From Streptomyces parvulus (GTDB lineage Bacteria > Actinomycetota > Actinomycetes > Streptomycetales > Streptomycetaceae), in the NCBI RefSeq assembly GCF_014648855.1, contig NZ_BMRX01000008.1, positions 1-64,000 of the forward strand: a stretch of DNA of 64,000 bases. The letters are read 5' to 3'. This document shows, in pieces, positions 43,917 to 52,269 of the stretch (its first letter is position 1; each line of letters begins with the position of its first letter). The translations under genes were made by a program, and so were the position numbers. A model generated the notes under the pieces. The model ran no database searches and had not been told where the DNA came from. It worked only from the letters and a program-made list of their open reading frames with translations.

Positions 43917-44426
43917 TCACGCCTCCTTCGCGCGGTACCGGCGCATCTTGGCCCGCGCCCCGCACACCTGCATCGAGCACCAGCGGCCGCGTCCGGCGGG
44001 GCTGCGGTCGTAGTACGCCCAGAGGCAGTCGGCGGCCTCGCAGGCCTTCAGGCGGCTCCAGGTGCCCGCGACCAGCGCCTCGGCGATCGCGGCGGCGATC
44101 CGGGCGGTGAGCACGCCCTCCCGGGCCGGGGCGAGGGCGGCGGAGCCGTCGGCGTCGTCGACCGCCACCACCAGCGGAGCGGACCGCAGCAGCTCGCCGA
44201 GCGGGGTCACCGCGCGGTGCGGCGGGTGCCCGGCGTGCGCGAGCAGCGTCACGCGCAGGGACTCGCGCAGCTCGCGGGCGGCCGGCGGGGCGTCGTCCTC
44301 CGCCAGACCGAACCGCGCCCGGTTCTCCGGTGTGTCCAGGCAGTCGGCGCCCGTGTCGACGTCCAGCGTGTTCACCAGGGCCCGGACCAGCTCCAGACCC
44401 CCCGGCGCGGGCGACCTCACACTCAT
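43917..44426 (-). CDS. CGNR zinc-finger DNA-binding protein
   Basis: A 169-residue putative transcription regulator with an N-terminal ABATE-like helical domain (ELVRALVNTLDVDTGADCLD) and a C-terminal zinc finger of the CGNR type: LKACEAADCLWAYYDRSPAG, then RWCSMQVCGARAKMRRYR, where CGAR stands for the usual CGNR. The second Cys pair is CX4C. It is divergent from a tandem pair of VOC proteins, with 94 bases between the starts, so it is the likely regulator of those genes. The ligand is unknown. Confidence 0.88.
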   Translation of the reverse strand: MSVRSPAPGGLELVRALVNTLDVDTGADCLDTPENRARFGLAEDDAPPAARELRESLRVTLLAHAGHPPHRAVTPLGELLRSAPLVVAVDDADGSAALAPAREGVLTARIAAAIAEALVAGTWSRLKACEAADCLWAYYDRSPAGRGRWCSMQVCGARAKMRRYRAKEA

Positions 44427-44520
44427 GTTTGTGACGTTACCGCCAATACGAGAGCATGAGGTAACCGTTACCGGTTATCCGTGCTGTGCCGGTAACCACG
44501 CGGACTTCAAGGAGGAAGTC

Positions 44521-44892
44521 ATGGCTGTCGCCGAACTGGGCCCCGTCGTCCTGGACTGTCCCGACCCGCACGCGCTGGCGCGCTTCTACGCCGGCGTCCT
44601 CGGCGGGACCGTCGAGGACCGCAGCGACGACCAGGACGAGTGGGTCGACCTCAATCTGCCCGGCGGGCGGACGCTGGCCTTCCAGGGCTCCCCCGGCCAT
44701 GTGCCGCCGAAGTGGCCCGGGGACGACGGCGCCCAGCAGTTCCACCTCGACCTCGACGTGAAGGACCTGGACGCGGCCGAGAAGACCGTTCTGGAGCTGG
44801 GCGCGCGCCCGCTGGACGCGGAGGACCGCACCCGCACCTTCCGCGTTTACGCGGACCCGGCCGGGCACCCGTTCTGCCTCTGCGCCTGCTGA
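44521..44892 (+). CDS. VOC (glyoxalase/bleomycin-resistance) family protein 1
   Basis: A 123-residue vicinal-oxygen-chelate protein: VVLDCPDPHALARFYAGVLG at the N-terminus, the strand WVDLNLPGGRTLAFQG, QQFHLDLDVKDLDAAEKTVL in the middle, and ADPAGHPFCLC at the end. His residues in FHLDLDV and the Glu-less C-terminal strand make metal binding uncertain. It has an excellent AAGGAGGAAG ribosome-binding sequence before ATG 44521. Its neighbour at 44935 is a close paralogue, from a tandem duplication. The function could be small-molecule binding or resistance; no substrate can be assigned. Confidence 0.88.
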   Translation: MAVAELGPVVLDCPDPHALARFYAGVLGGTVEDRSDDQDEWVDLNLPGGRTLAFQGSPGHVPPKWPGDDGAQQFHLDLDVKDLDAAEKTVLELGARPLDAEDRTRTFRVYADPAGHPFCLCAC

Positions 44893-44934
44893 CACCGGCC
44901 CGCCGCACACCGCGAGACCTCCGGAGGTCCCCCC

Positions 44935-45336
44935 ATGGCATCCACGGCACCCGTGGCCCGTTTCCGCTCCGTCGTCCTCGACTGCCCCGACCCTCATGAG
45001 CTGGCCCGCTTCTACGCCGCCGTCGTCGGCGGCACGCCCGAGGGCGAGGACCCCGACTGGGTGGTGCTCCAGGTGCCCGGCGGGCCCCGGCTGGCCTTCC
45101 AGCAGGCTCCCGACCTCACCCCTCCGGAGTGGCCGCGCTCCGACCGCAACGCCCAGCAGCTCCACCTCGACCTCGACGGCGGGGCGACCTGGGCCGAGAT
45201 GGACGCGGCGCACGAGCGGGTGCTCTCGCTGGGCGCCCGCCCGCTGGACCTCGAGGACCGGGAGAAGAAGGACTTCATGGTGTACGCCGACCCGGCCGGG
45301 CACCCCTTCTGCCTGTGCCGCATCGAGCGCCCCTGA
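44935..45336 (+). CDS. VOC family protein 2
   Basis: A 133-residue paralogue of the preceding VOC protein with the same landmarks: VVLDCPDPHELARFYAAVVG, WVVLQVPGGPRLAFQQAP, QQLHLDLDGGATWAEMDAAH and YADPAGHPFCLCRIERP. It differs mainly in the N-terminal extension and an insertion in the second half. The ATG at 44935 follows CCGGAGG. The gap after the first VOC gene is 42 bases, so they form one operon, opposite the CGNR gene. It is convergent with the inactive dipeptidase paralogue with 12 bases between stops. Confidence 0.88.
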   Translation: MASTAPVARFRSVVLDCPDPHELARFYAAVVGGTPEGEDPDWVVLQVPGGPRLAFQQAPDLTPPEWPRSDRNAQQLHLDLDGGATWAEMDAAHERVLSLGARPLDLEDREKKDFMVYADPAGHPFCLCRIERP

Positions 45337-45348
45337 CGGGGCCGGTGC

Positions 45349-46488
45349 TCAGCCGTCCAGCTCGGCGATCGTGGCCGTGGACGGCTCCCGGCGCTGCCGC
45401 ACGGCGCGGGCGGTGAAGGCCGCGCCGCGCAGCACGCGCTGGAAGTTACCCCAGGTCAGCAGGGCCACGTCCGCCTCGTCCCAGCCGCGGCGCAGCAGCT
45501 CGGCGATGAGCCGCGGGTAGCAGGAGGGGTCGCCCAGCTCCAGGGGGTGGGCGGTGCCCGAGTCGTAGGTGCCGGACAGGCCCACGCTCTGCGGTCCGGC
45601 CACGGTGCGGACGTGGTCGAGGTGGTCGGCGACGTCCCGGACGGTCGGGCCGGTCTGCTCGGCGGTCAGCGGCACCATGCACAGGCCGCCGGCCGCGCCC
45701 AGCTCCACGAGCAGGTCGTCGGGCAGGTTGGCGGGGTGCGGGCGCAGGGCCCGGGCGCCGGAGCGGGTGCACAGGGCCGGCGCCTTGGAGACGGCGAAGG
45801 TGCGGCGGACGGTGCCGGCCGAGGCGCCGGAGAGGTCGGCGAGCACACCGAGCCGGTTCATCTCCCGGACGACCTCCTCGCCGAACCGGGTCAGCCCGGC
45901 GTCGCCCGCCCAGCTCACCCCGGACAGCGTCAGCACGCGCAGGCCGAGGGCGTGCAGCGAGCGCAGGATGCCCAGGCGGTCACCCAGGGCGGCGGCGCCG
46001 GCCGGACCGGGCAGCACGGCGACCCGGCCGCAGTTGCGGGCGTCGATGGCCTGCCCGGCGTCGTAGGCCAGGCGCAGCCCCTCCGGGTGGGCCCGCACGA
46101 CCGTCTTGACCAGGTCCAGCTGCTCCAGCGTGGCGCCGACCGCGCGGTCCCCGCGGGCGTTCTCGGGGGTCTCGGGCAGGTGCAGCGACCACAGCAGCGC
46201 CCCGACGTGGCCCTCGCGCAGCCGGGGCACGTCGGTGTCGACGCCGCTCTCGCCCAGCTCCAGGTCGTACCAGGGCAGCCGCCCCAGGGCCCGGGGCAGC
46301 CCGCTGTAGCCGTCGGCGACGGGGTGGGCGGCCAGCACGGCGTGGGCGCGGGTCAGCGGCTCGTCGTCGGGGTCGGACACGGGCGCGTAGGGCTCGGGCG
46401 GGTAGGCCTGCGCGGTGAGCGGCTCGGACAGGTCGCCGAGCCCGCCGGCCTCGGTACCGGTGTGCAGGTCGTCCTGGAGGTCTGCCAT
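45349..46488 (-). CDS. Catalytically incomplete M19 dipeptidase paralogue
   Basis: The 379-residue protein follows the M19 (renal/membrane dipeptidase) fold along its whole length and aligns with the neighbouring intact dipeptidase, but all the expected active-site residues are replaced: the HxD pair reads Y61-S-G63 (VADGYSGLP), the bridging Glu of GAEGG is Ala (LPGPAGA), DLSH is DLSG, FSHSSAR is CTRSGAR, and the GGDYDG Asp is Thr (SGTYDSG). It is thus very unlikely to bind the zinc pair. Conserved structural words (HPANLPDDLL, YPRLIAELLRRGWDEADVALLTWGNF) show it is under constraint, not decaying. The start is ATG at 46488 with GGAG upstream. It also has a 45-residue N-terminal extension. Confidence 0.88.
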   Translation of the reverse strand: MADLQDDLHTGTEAGGLGDLSEPLTAQAYPPEPYAPVSDPDDEPLTRAHAVLAAHPVADGYSGLPRALGRLPWYDLELGESGVDTDVPRLREGHVGALLWSLHLPETPENARGDRAVGATLEQLDLVKTVVRAHPEGLRLAYDAGQAIDARNCGRVAVLPGPAGAAALGDRLGILRSLHALGLRVLTLSGVSWAGDAGLTRFGEEVVREMNRLGVLADLSGASAGTVRRTFAVSKAPALCTRSGARALRPHPANLPDDLLVELGAAGGLCMVPLTAEQTGPTVRDVADHLDHVRTVAGPQSVGLSGTYDSGTAHPLELGDPSCYPRLIAELLRRGWDEADVALLTWGNFQRVLRGAAFTARAVRQRREPSTATIAELDG

Positions 46489-46582
46489 GGCGCGCTCCGT
46501 ACGCTCGTTCGTGAGGTACGGCCACCGTCGCACGGAGCGGAAAGGGCTTCCTGGTGGGTGGCGCGTTCGGGGGTACGGAACG

Positions 46583-46611
46583 GACCCGGGCCGCGCGGGG
46601 CGGCCCGGGTC
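46583..46611 (-). terminator. 12-base stem hairpin between the dipeptidase genes
   Basis: GACCCGGGCCGC and GCGGCCCGGGTC form a perfect 12-base stem with a five-base loop, starting eight bases after the stop of the active dipeptidase on the minus strand. It should end the purK-purE-dipeptidase transcript before the inactive paralogue. Confidence 0.75.
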
Positions 46612-46618
46612 GGCCGGG

Positions 46619-47797
46619 TCAGCCGTCCAGGTCCTCGATCGTCGCGTGGGACGGACCGCGCGTCGTGCGCAGGCCCCGCGCCACGTCCTCCGCGTCGCCC
46701 AGGACGCGGACCGCGTTCTTCCAGGTCACCTTGGCCAGGTCGGCGCGGGACCAGCCGCGGTCGAGCAGCTCGGCGATCAGGTTCGGGTAGCCCGCCACGT
46801 CACCGAGGCCGTCCGGGGTGAAGGGCGTCCCGTCGTAGTCGCCGCCGATGCCGAGGTGGTCGACGCCCGCGACCTCGCGCATGTGGTCGAGGTGGTCGGC
46901 GACCGTGGACACGGTGGCGACCGGGCGCGGCGTGCGCTCCTCGAAGGCCTGGTGGACCTTCATCGCCTCGGGCCCGGAGTCGAGGTGGTGGAAGCCGTGC
47001 TCGCGCATGTTCTCGTCCGCGGCGGCCGTCCAGTCCACGGCCGCCTGGAGCACGAACTTCGGCACGAACGTCACCATCGCCACGCCGCCGTTGCCGGGCA
47101 GCCGCTCCAGGACGTCGTCCGGGATGTTGCGCGGGTGGTCGCAGACGGCCCGGGCCGAGGAGTGCGAGAAGATCACCGGCGCCGTCGAGGCGTCCAGCGC
47201 GTCGCGCATCGTGGTCGCCGCGACGTGCGAGAGGTCGACCAGCATGCCCTCGCGGTTCATCTCCCGCACGACCTCTCGGCCGAAGGCCGACAGGCCGCCG
47301 ACGCCGGGCTCGTCGGTCGCCGAGTCGGCCCACGCCACGTTGTCGTTGTGGGTGAGCGTCATGTAGCGCACGCCGAGCGCGTACAGGCCGCGCAGGGTGG
47401 CCAGCGAGTCGTCGATGGAGTGGCCGCCCTCGGCTCCCATCAGGGACGCGATCCGGCCCTCGGCGCGGGCCGCCTCCATGTCCGCGGCGGTCAGCGCGGC
47501 CCGCAGGTCCCCGGGGTGGCGGTCGATGAGCCGCCGTACGCAGTCGATCTGCTCCAGCGTCGCGGTCACCGCGCCCGGCAGGTCGGAGCGGACGTACACC
47601 GACCAGTACTGCGCGCCGACGCCGCCGGCCCGCAGCCGGGCCAGGTCGGTGTGCAGGTGGGCCGACTGGTCGGCGGCGATGTCGCGGGCGTCGAGGTCGT
47701 AGCGGACCTGCTCGCGCAGCGCCCAGGGCAGGTCGTTGTGCCCGTCGACGACGGGGAACTCGCGCAGCAGTTCCCGGGCCCGGTCCAGCGAGGTCAT
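46619..47797 (-). CDS. Membrane-dipeptidase family (M19) enzyme, active type
   Basis: A 392-residue zinc dipeptidase of family M19. All ligands are visible: H20 and D22 in VVDGHNDLPW, the bridging Glu in LMGAEGGHS, His in VDLSHVA, His in IFSHSSARA and Asp in IGGDYDGTP. It has no signal peptide, so it is cytoplasmic and would hydrolyse dipeptides, perhaps including D-amino-acid or cysteinyl ones. I chose ATG 47797 because GGAGGGG lies five bases upstream; a GTG at 47815 overlaps the purE stop. The gene follows purE closely and is probably cotranscribed with purK and purE. Confidence 0.93.
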   Translation of the reverse strand: MTSLDRARELLREFPVVDGHNDLPWALREQVRYDLDARDIAADQSAHLHTDLARLRAGGVGAQYWSVYVRSDLPGAVTATLEQIDCVRRLIDRHPGDLRAALTAADMEAARAEGRIASLMGAEGGHSIDDSLATLRGLYALGVRYMTLTHNDNVAWADSATDEPGVGGLSAFGREVVREMNREGMLVDLSHVAATTMRDALDASTAPVIFSHSSARAVCDHPRNIPDDVLERLPGNGGVAMVTFVPKFVLQAAVDWTAAADENMREHGFHHLDSGPEAMKVHQAFEERTPRPVATVSTVADHLDHMREVAGVDHLGIGGDYDGTPFTPDGLGDVAGYPNLIAELLDRGWSRADLAKVTWKNAVRVLGDAEDVARGLRTTRGPSHATIEDLDG

Positions 47798-47811
47798 CCG
47801 CGTCCCCTCCG

Positions 47812-48354
47812 TCACTTTCCGAATCCGAAGCCGGCCGCCGAGCCCTCGACCTTGCTGCGCAGCCGCTTGCCCTTCTCGGTGGCCTGGTCGTTCAGCTCCT
47901 GCTGGAACTCGCGCATCCGGCCCTGCAGATCCTCGTCGTGCGCGGCGAGGATGCGGGCGGCCAGCAGACCGGCGTTGCGGGCGCCGCCGACCGAGACGGT
48001 GGCGACGGGGACGCCGGCCGGCATCTGCACGATGGAGAGCAGGCTGTCCATGCCGTCCAGGTACTTCAGCGGCACCGGCACGCCGATCACCGGCAGCGGG
48101 GTGACGGAGGCCAGCATGCCCGGCAGGTGGGCGGCGCCCCCGGCCCCGGCGATGATCGCCTTCAGGCCGCGGCCGGCCGCCTGCTCGCCGTACGCGATCA
48201 TCTCGCGCGGCATGCGGTGCGCGGAGACGACGTCGACCTCGTAGGGGATCTCGAACTCGTCGAGGGCCTTGGCGGCGGCCTCCATCACGGGCCAGTCGGA
48301 GTCCGACCCCATGACGACGCCGACGACTGGACTCACCGGACTTACCGGGTTCAT
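47812..48354 (-). CDS. purE: 5-(carboxyamino)imidazole ribonucleotide mutase
   Basis: Class I PurE of 180 residues, converting N5-CAIR to CAIR in purine synthesis. Signatures: VVGVVMGSDSDWPVMEAAAK at the N-terminus, VVSAHRMPREM with the catalytic His near residue 45, and IAGAGGAAHLPGMLAS. A C-terminal extension of about 25 residues rich in Lys, Gly and Phe is typical of actinobacteria. The ATG at 48354 overlaps the purK stop (ATGA); an upstream extension of the frame is antisense of purK and is excluded. Works directly after PurK. Confidence 0.96.
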   Translation of the reverse strand: MNPVSPVSPVVGVVMGSDSDWPVMEAAAKALDEFEIPYEVDVVSAHRMPREMIAYGEQAAGRGLKAIIAGAGGAAHLPGMLASVTPLPVIGVPVPLKYLDGMDSLLSIVQMPAGVPVATVSVGGARNAGLLAARILAAHDEDLQGRMREFQQELNDQATEKGKRLRSKVEGSAAGFGFGK

Positions 48355-49490
48355 TCGGTGATCGTCCCTCTCAGGTAGCCGGCAGCGTGACGGGCGCGCT
48401 CCAGCACGTCGTCGAGGTCGTCGCCGTAGGTGTTCACGTGGCCGACCTTGCGGCCGGGCTTCACGTCCTTGCCGTACATGTGGATCTTCAGCTGGGGGTC
48501 GCGGGCCATGCAGTGCAGGTACGCGGAGTACATGTCCGGGTAGTCGCCGCCGAGGACGTTGACCATCACGGTCCACTTCGCGCGCGGGCGCGGGTCGCCG
48601 AGGGGGAGGTCCAGGACGGCGCGGACGTGGTTGGCGAACTGCGAGGTGATCGCGCCGTCCATCGTCCAGTGGCCGGAGTTGTGGGGGCGCATCGCCAGTT
48701 CGTTGACGAGGACGCGGCCGTCGCGGGTCTGGAACAGCTCGACGGCGAGGTGGCCGACGACGCCGAGTTCCTTGGCGATGCTGAGCGCCATCTCCTCGGC
48801 GTGCAGGGCCAAGTCCTCGTCGAGGCCGGGGGCGGGCGCGATCACCGTGTCGCAGACGCCCTTGACCTGCTGCGACTCGACGACCGGGTAGGCCACCGCC
48901 TGGCCGTGCGGGGAGCGGACCACGTTGGCGGCCAGTTCGCGGACGAAGTCGACCTTCTCCTCCGCGAGGACCGGCACCCCGGCACGGAAGGGCTCGGCGG
49001 CCTCCTCCACGGAGTCCACCACCCACACGCCCTTGCCGTCGTAACCGCCGCGCACCGTCTTGAGGACGACGGGGAAGCCGTCGCCCTCCTGCGCGAAGGC
49101 GGCCACGTCGGCCGGATCGCGCACGATCCGGTGGCGCGGACAGGGCACTCCGATCGCGTCGAGCCTCGCGCGCATGACGCCCTTGTCCTGGGCGTGCACG
49201 AGCGCGTCGGGACCCGGCCGGACGGGGATGCCGTCCGCCTCCAGGGCCTTGAGGTGCTCGGTCGGCACGTGTTCGTGATCGAAGGTGATCACGTCACAGC
49301 CGCGCGCGAACTCGCGCAGCGTGTCCAGATCGCGATAGTCGCCGATGACGACTTCGTTCACGACCTGCGCCGCGGAGTCCTGTGGAGTGTCACTGAGGAG
49401 CTTGAACCTGATGCCCAACGGGATGCCCGCCTCGTGTGTCATACGAGCGAGCTGGCCACCGCCGACCATGCCGACTACGGGGAACGTCAC
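48351..49490 (-). CDS. purK: 5-(carboxyamino)imidazole ribonucleotide synthase
   Basis: The 379-residue ATP-grasp enzyme makes N5-CAIR from AIR, bicarbonate and ATP. Visible: VVGMVGGGQLARMTHEAGI at the N-terminus, the FDHEHVPTEHLKAL block near residue 75, the ATP-binding VVLKTVRGGYDGKGVWVV near residue 140, and the metal-binding NELAMRPHNSGHWTMDG near residue 265. It is the first gene of the purK-purE-dipeptidase run and is divergent from the gtrA-type gene with 166 bases between the starts. Confidence 0.96.
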   Translation of the reverse strand: MTFPVVGMVGGGQLARMTHEAGIPLGIRFKLLSDTPQDSAAQVVNEVVIGDYRDLDTLREFARGCDVITFDHEHVPTEHLKALEADGIPVRPGPDALVHAQDKGVMRARLDAIGVPCPRHRIVRDPADVAAFAQEGDGFPVVLKTVRGGYDGKGVWVVDSVEEAAEPFRAGVPVLAEEKVDFVRELAANVVRSPHGQAVAYPVVESQQVKGVCDTVIAPAPGLDEDLALHAEEMALSIAKELGVVGHLAVELFQTRDGRVLVNELAMRPHNSGHWTMDGAITSQFANHVRAVLDLPLGDPRPRAKWTVMVNVLGGDYPDMYSAYLHCMARDPQLKIHMYGKDVKPGRKVGHVNTYGDDLDDVLERARHAAGYLRGTITE

Positions 49491-49656
49491 ACCCCTAGCG
49501 TATCGGCCGCGGGGAGCCCACCTGTTTACCGGCCGTTTCCCGCCGTCCCGGCCGCCCGTTCCCGGACCCCGCCGGTCGGTCCGCAGGAAGATCGCGCGTC
49601 CGGGTGGTTAGCATGAACAGATTGACGCCAATCGACGGACGGGGGCCTGCACGGCC

Positions 49657-50229
49657 ATGGAACGTGGTTCCTCGGGTGCTCATACGGCTCCCCTCGCACC
49701 CCCGGCGCCCCGCGGCGCGCTGCGCGGGCGGATCGACCGGCTGGTCCGCGAGATCGTGAAGTTCGGGGCGGTGGGCGGCGCGGGCGTGCTGGTCAACCTC
49801 CTCGTCTTCAACTTCGTGCGGCACGTGAGCGACCTCCAGGTCGTGCGGGCCAGCGTCGTCGCGACCATCGTCGCGATCGTCTTCAACTACGTCGGCTTCC
49901 GCTACTTCACCTACCGCGACCGCGACAAGGGCCACCGGACCCGGGAGATGTCGCTGTTCCTGCTGTTCAGCGCGGTCGGACTGGTCATCGAGAACGGTGT
50001 GCTCTACACGGCGACGTACGGCTTCGGCTGGGACAGCCCGCTGCAGAGCAACATCTTCAAGTTCCTCGGCATCGGCCTCGGCACGCTGTTCCGCTTCTGG
50101 TCGTACCGCACCTGGGTCTTCCGCGCCCTGCCCGCGCGGCCGCCCGTCACGCGGGCGGAGACCTTCCTGGAGCACGAGCACCCGACCGCGGTGCCCACCA
50201 CCGACGGCACCCCCGCCGGCCGCCGCTGA
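49657..50229 (+). CDS. GtrA family membrane protein
   Basis: A 190-residue protein with four predicted helices (about residues 35-55, 65-85, 95-115 and 125-150) starting from the EIVKFGAVGGAGVLVNLLVF motif of GtrA-type proteins, then FNYVGFRYFTYRDRDKG and GTLFRFWSYRTWVF. The N- and C-termini are cytoplasmic and low-complexity. GtrA-like proteins are thought to flip or handle lipid-linked sugars for surface glycans. It is divergent from purK and convergent with the sensor kinase gene. In mycobacteria a GtrA-like gene also follows purK. Confidence 0.88.
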   Translation: MERGSSGAHTAPLAPPAPRGALRGRIDRLVREIVKFGAVGGAGVLVNLLVFNFVRHVSDLQVVRASVVATIVAIVFNYVGFRYFTYRDRDKGHRTREMSLFLLFSAVGLVIENGVLYTATYGFGWDSPLQSNIFKFLGIGLGTLFRFWSYRTWVFRALPARPPVTRAETFLEHEHPTAVPTTDGTPAGRR

Positions 50230-50284
50230 GCCCTCGCGGCGCGGACCGGCGCGGAGTCCCCGCGACGAGTCCCCGCGACGAGGG

Positions 50285-51559
50285 CTAGCGCACCGTGCCG
50301 CCCGAGTCCCCGGACGACTTCTTCGGGGGCGGCGTGCGGGACAGGAACAGGCCGAAGACCGGGGGGCGCCCCTGGAGGAGTTCCAGGCGGCCACCGTCCG
50401 CCTCGGCCAGGTCGCGGGCGACGGCGAGGCCGATGCCCGTCGAGTTGCGGCCACTGATCGCCCGCTCGAAGATCCGCGCCCCCAGGTCGCCCGGGACGCC
50501 GGGGCCCTCGTCGGTGACCTCCACCACCGCCTGGTTGCCGGTCACCCGGGTCCGCAGGGCCACCGTGCCGCCGCCGTGCATCAGGGAGTTCTCGATCAGC
50601 GCGGCCAGCACCTGCGCGACCGCGCCCGGGGTGCCCACGGCCGTCAGATGGCGCTTGCCGGAGCTGACGATGGCCCGCCCCTCGCTGCGGTAGGCGGGCC
50701 GCCACTCGGCGATCTGCTGCTGGATGACGTCGTCCAGCTCGAAGGTGACCGCGGAGCCGCTGCGCGGGTCGCGCGAGTTGGTCAGCAGCCGGTCCACGAC
50801 GTCCGTCAGCCGCTCCACCTGCGACAGCGCGATCGTCGCCTCCTCCTTCACCGTCTCCGGCTCGTCGGTGAGGGTGATCTCCTCCAGCCGCATGGACAGC
50901 GCGGTCAGCGGTGTGCGCAGCTGGTGGGAGGCGTCGGCGGCCAGGCGGCGCTCGGCGGTGAGCATCCGGGCGATGCGCTCGGCGGAGGAGTCCAGCACGT
51001 CGGCGACCCGGTCCAGCTCGGGGACGCCGTACCGCTTGTGCCGCGGGCGCGGGTCGCCCGAACCGAGGCGTTCGGCGGTCTCCGCGAGGTCGGTGAGCGG
51101 GGAGGCGAGGCGGTTGGCCTGCCGGATCGCCAGCAGGACGGCGGCGACCACGGCGAGCAGCGCCACCAGGCCGATGATCAGCAGGGTCCGGCCCACCTCG
51201 CGGGTGACCGAGGAGCTGGGCTCCTCGACGAGGACGGTCTCGCCCTCCTCGCCCGTGGCCCTGCCCCGCAGCACCTCCCCGGTCGGCTTGGTGCCGACCT
51301 CGATGACCGGCTCGCCCGGGATGCGGATCACGGCGTAGCGCGCGTCCCGGATCTGCTCCCGCAGGAAGGTCGCGTCGACGGAGCCGGTGCCGATCAGCCG
51401 GCTGTCCACGATGCTGGCCAGCCGCACCGCCTCCAGGTCGACGCGCTCCTGGGCGGTGCTGCTGATCGTGCGGGTCTCCACGATCACGAGGGAGACGCCG
51501 AAGACGGCGATCACGACGAGCACCACGGCGAGCGTGGACTGGATCAGTCGGCGGCGCAT
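50285..51559 (-). CDS. Two-component sensor histidine kinase
   Basis: A 424-residue HK with two membrane helices (residues 8-28 and about 145-168) framing an extracytoplasmic sensor of about 115 residues, a HAMP segment (ASPLTDLAETAERLGSGD), the His box RRLAADASHQLRTPLTALSM with the phosphorylated His near residue 210, and an ATPase domain with N box (ALIENSLMHG), G1 (VTDEGPGVPG) and G2 (GIGLAVARDLAE). It is transcribed directly after the response regulator gene (32-base gap). The signal is unknown. Confidence 0.93.
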   Translation of the reverse strand: MRRRLIQSTLAVVLVVIAVFGVSLVIVETRTISSTAQERVDLEAVRLASIVDSRLIGTGSVDATFLREQIRDARYAVIRIPGEPVIEVGTKPTGEVLRGRATGEEGETVLVEEPSSSVTREVGRTLLIIGLVALLAVVAAVLLAIRQANRLASPLTDLAETAERLGSGDPRPRHKRYGVPELDRVADVLDSSAERIARMLTAERRLAADASHQLRTPLTALSMRLEEITLTDEPETVKEEATIALSQVERLTDVVDRLLTNSRDPRSGSAVTFELDDVIQQQIAEWRPAYRSEGRAIVSSGKRHLTAVGTPGAVAQVLAALIENSLMHGGGTVALRTRVTGNQAVVEVTDEGPGVPGDLGARIFERAISGRNSTGIGLAVARDLAEADGGRLELLQGRPPVFGLFLSRTPPPKKSSGDSGGTVR

Positions 51560-51591
51560 GTCCTCTTACCCGGGCAGGCCCTGCGAAGGGG

Positions 51592-52269
51592 TCAGTTCTT
51601 CTCGAAACGGAAGCCCACGCCGCGCACGGTGGCGATGTAGCGGGGGTTGGCGGCGTCGTCGCCCAGTTTCTTGCGCAGCCAGGAGATGTGCATGTCCAGG
51701 GTCTTGGTCGACGACCACCAGGTGGTGTCCCAGACCTCGCGCATCAGCTGGTCGCGGGTGACGACCCGGCCGGCGTCGCGCACCAGCACCCGCAGCAGGT
51801 CGAACTCCTTCGCGGTGAGCTGCAGCTCCTCCTCGCCCATCCAGGCGCGGTGCGACTCGACGTCGATGCGCACGCCGTGCGTGGCGGGCGGCTGCGGGGG
51901 CTCGACGGCACCGCGCCGCAGCAGGGCCCGGACCCGGGCGAGCAGCTCGGCCAGGCGGAAGGGCTTGGTGACGTAGTCGTCGGCGCCCGCGTCCAGGCCG
52001 ACGACGGTGTCCACCTCGTCGGCGCGCGCGGTCAGGATCAGGATCGGTACCGCGTGGCCCTCGGAGCGCAGCCGCCGGGCGACCTCGAGACCGTCCATGC
52101 CCGGCAGGCCGAGGTCCAGCACGACCAGGTCGACGCCGCCCTGGAGCCCGGCGTCGAGTGCGGTGGGGCCGTCCTCACGCACCTCGACCTCGTACCCTTC
52201 CCGGCGCAGGGCGCGGGCCAGCGGCTCCGAGATGGACGCGTCGTCCTCGGCGAGCAGTACACGGGTCAT
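51592..52269 (-). CDS. OmpR/PhoB-type response regulator
   Basis: A 225-residue response regulator: acidic pocket LLAEDD, phosphorylation site Asp52 in LVVLDLGLPGMDG, Thr in ILTARAD and Lys in VTKPF, then a winged-helix DNA-binding domain (ELQLTAKEFDLLRVLVRDAG, WWSSTKTLDMHISWLRKKLG, IATVRGVGFRFEKN). I took ATG 52269 (MTRVLLAEDD), the usual start; the frame runs 13 codons further without a ribosome-binding site. It is the first gene of a two-gene operon with the sensor kinase. Confidence 0.95.
   Translation of the reverse strand: MTRVLLAEDDASISEPLARALRREGYEVEVREDGPTALDAGLQGGVDLVVLDLGLPGMDGLEVARRLRSEGHAVPILILTARADEVDTVVGLDAGADDYVTKPFRLAELLARVRALLRRGAVEPPQPPATHGVRIDVESHRAWMGEEELQLTAKEFDLLRVLVRDAGRVVTRDQLMREVWDTTWWSSTKTLDMHISWLRKKLGDDAANPRYIATVRGVGFRFEKN

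Noticed and set aside
50230..50285. Terminator between gtrA and the sensor kinase gene
   Set aside because: Only a seven-base GCCCTCG/CGAGGGC pairing across a loop of about 40 bases is present, along with a direct repeat (AGTCCCCGCGACG twice); too weak to list.
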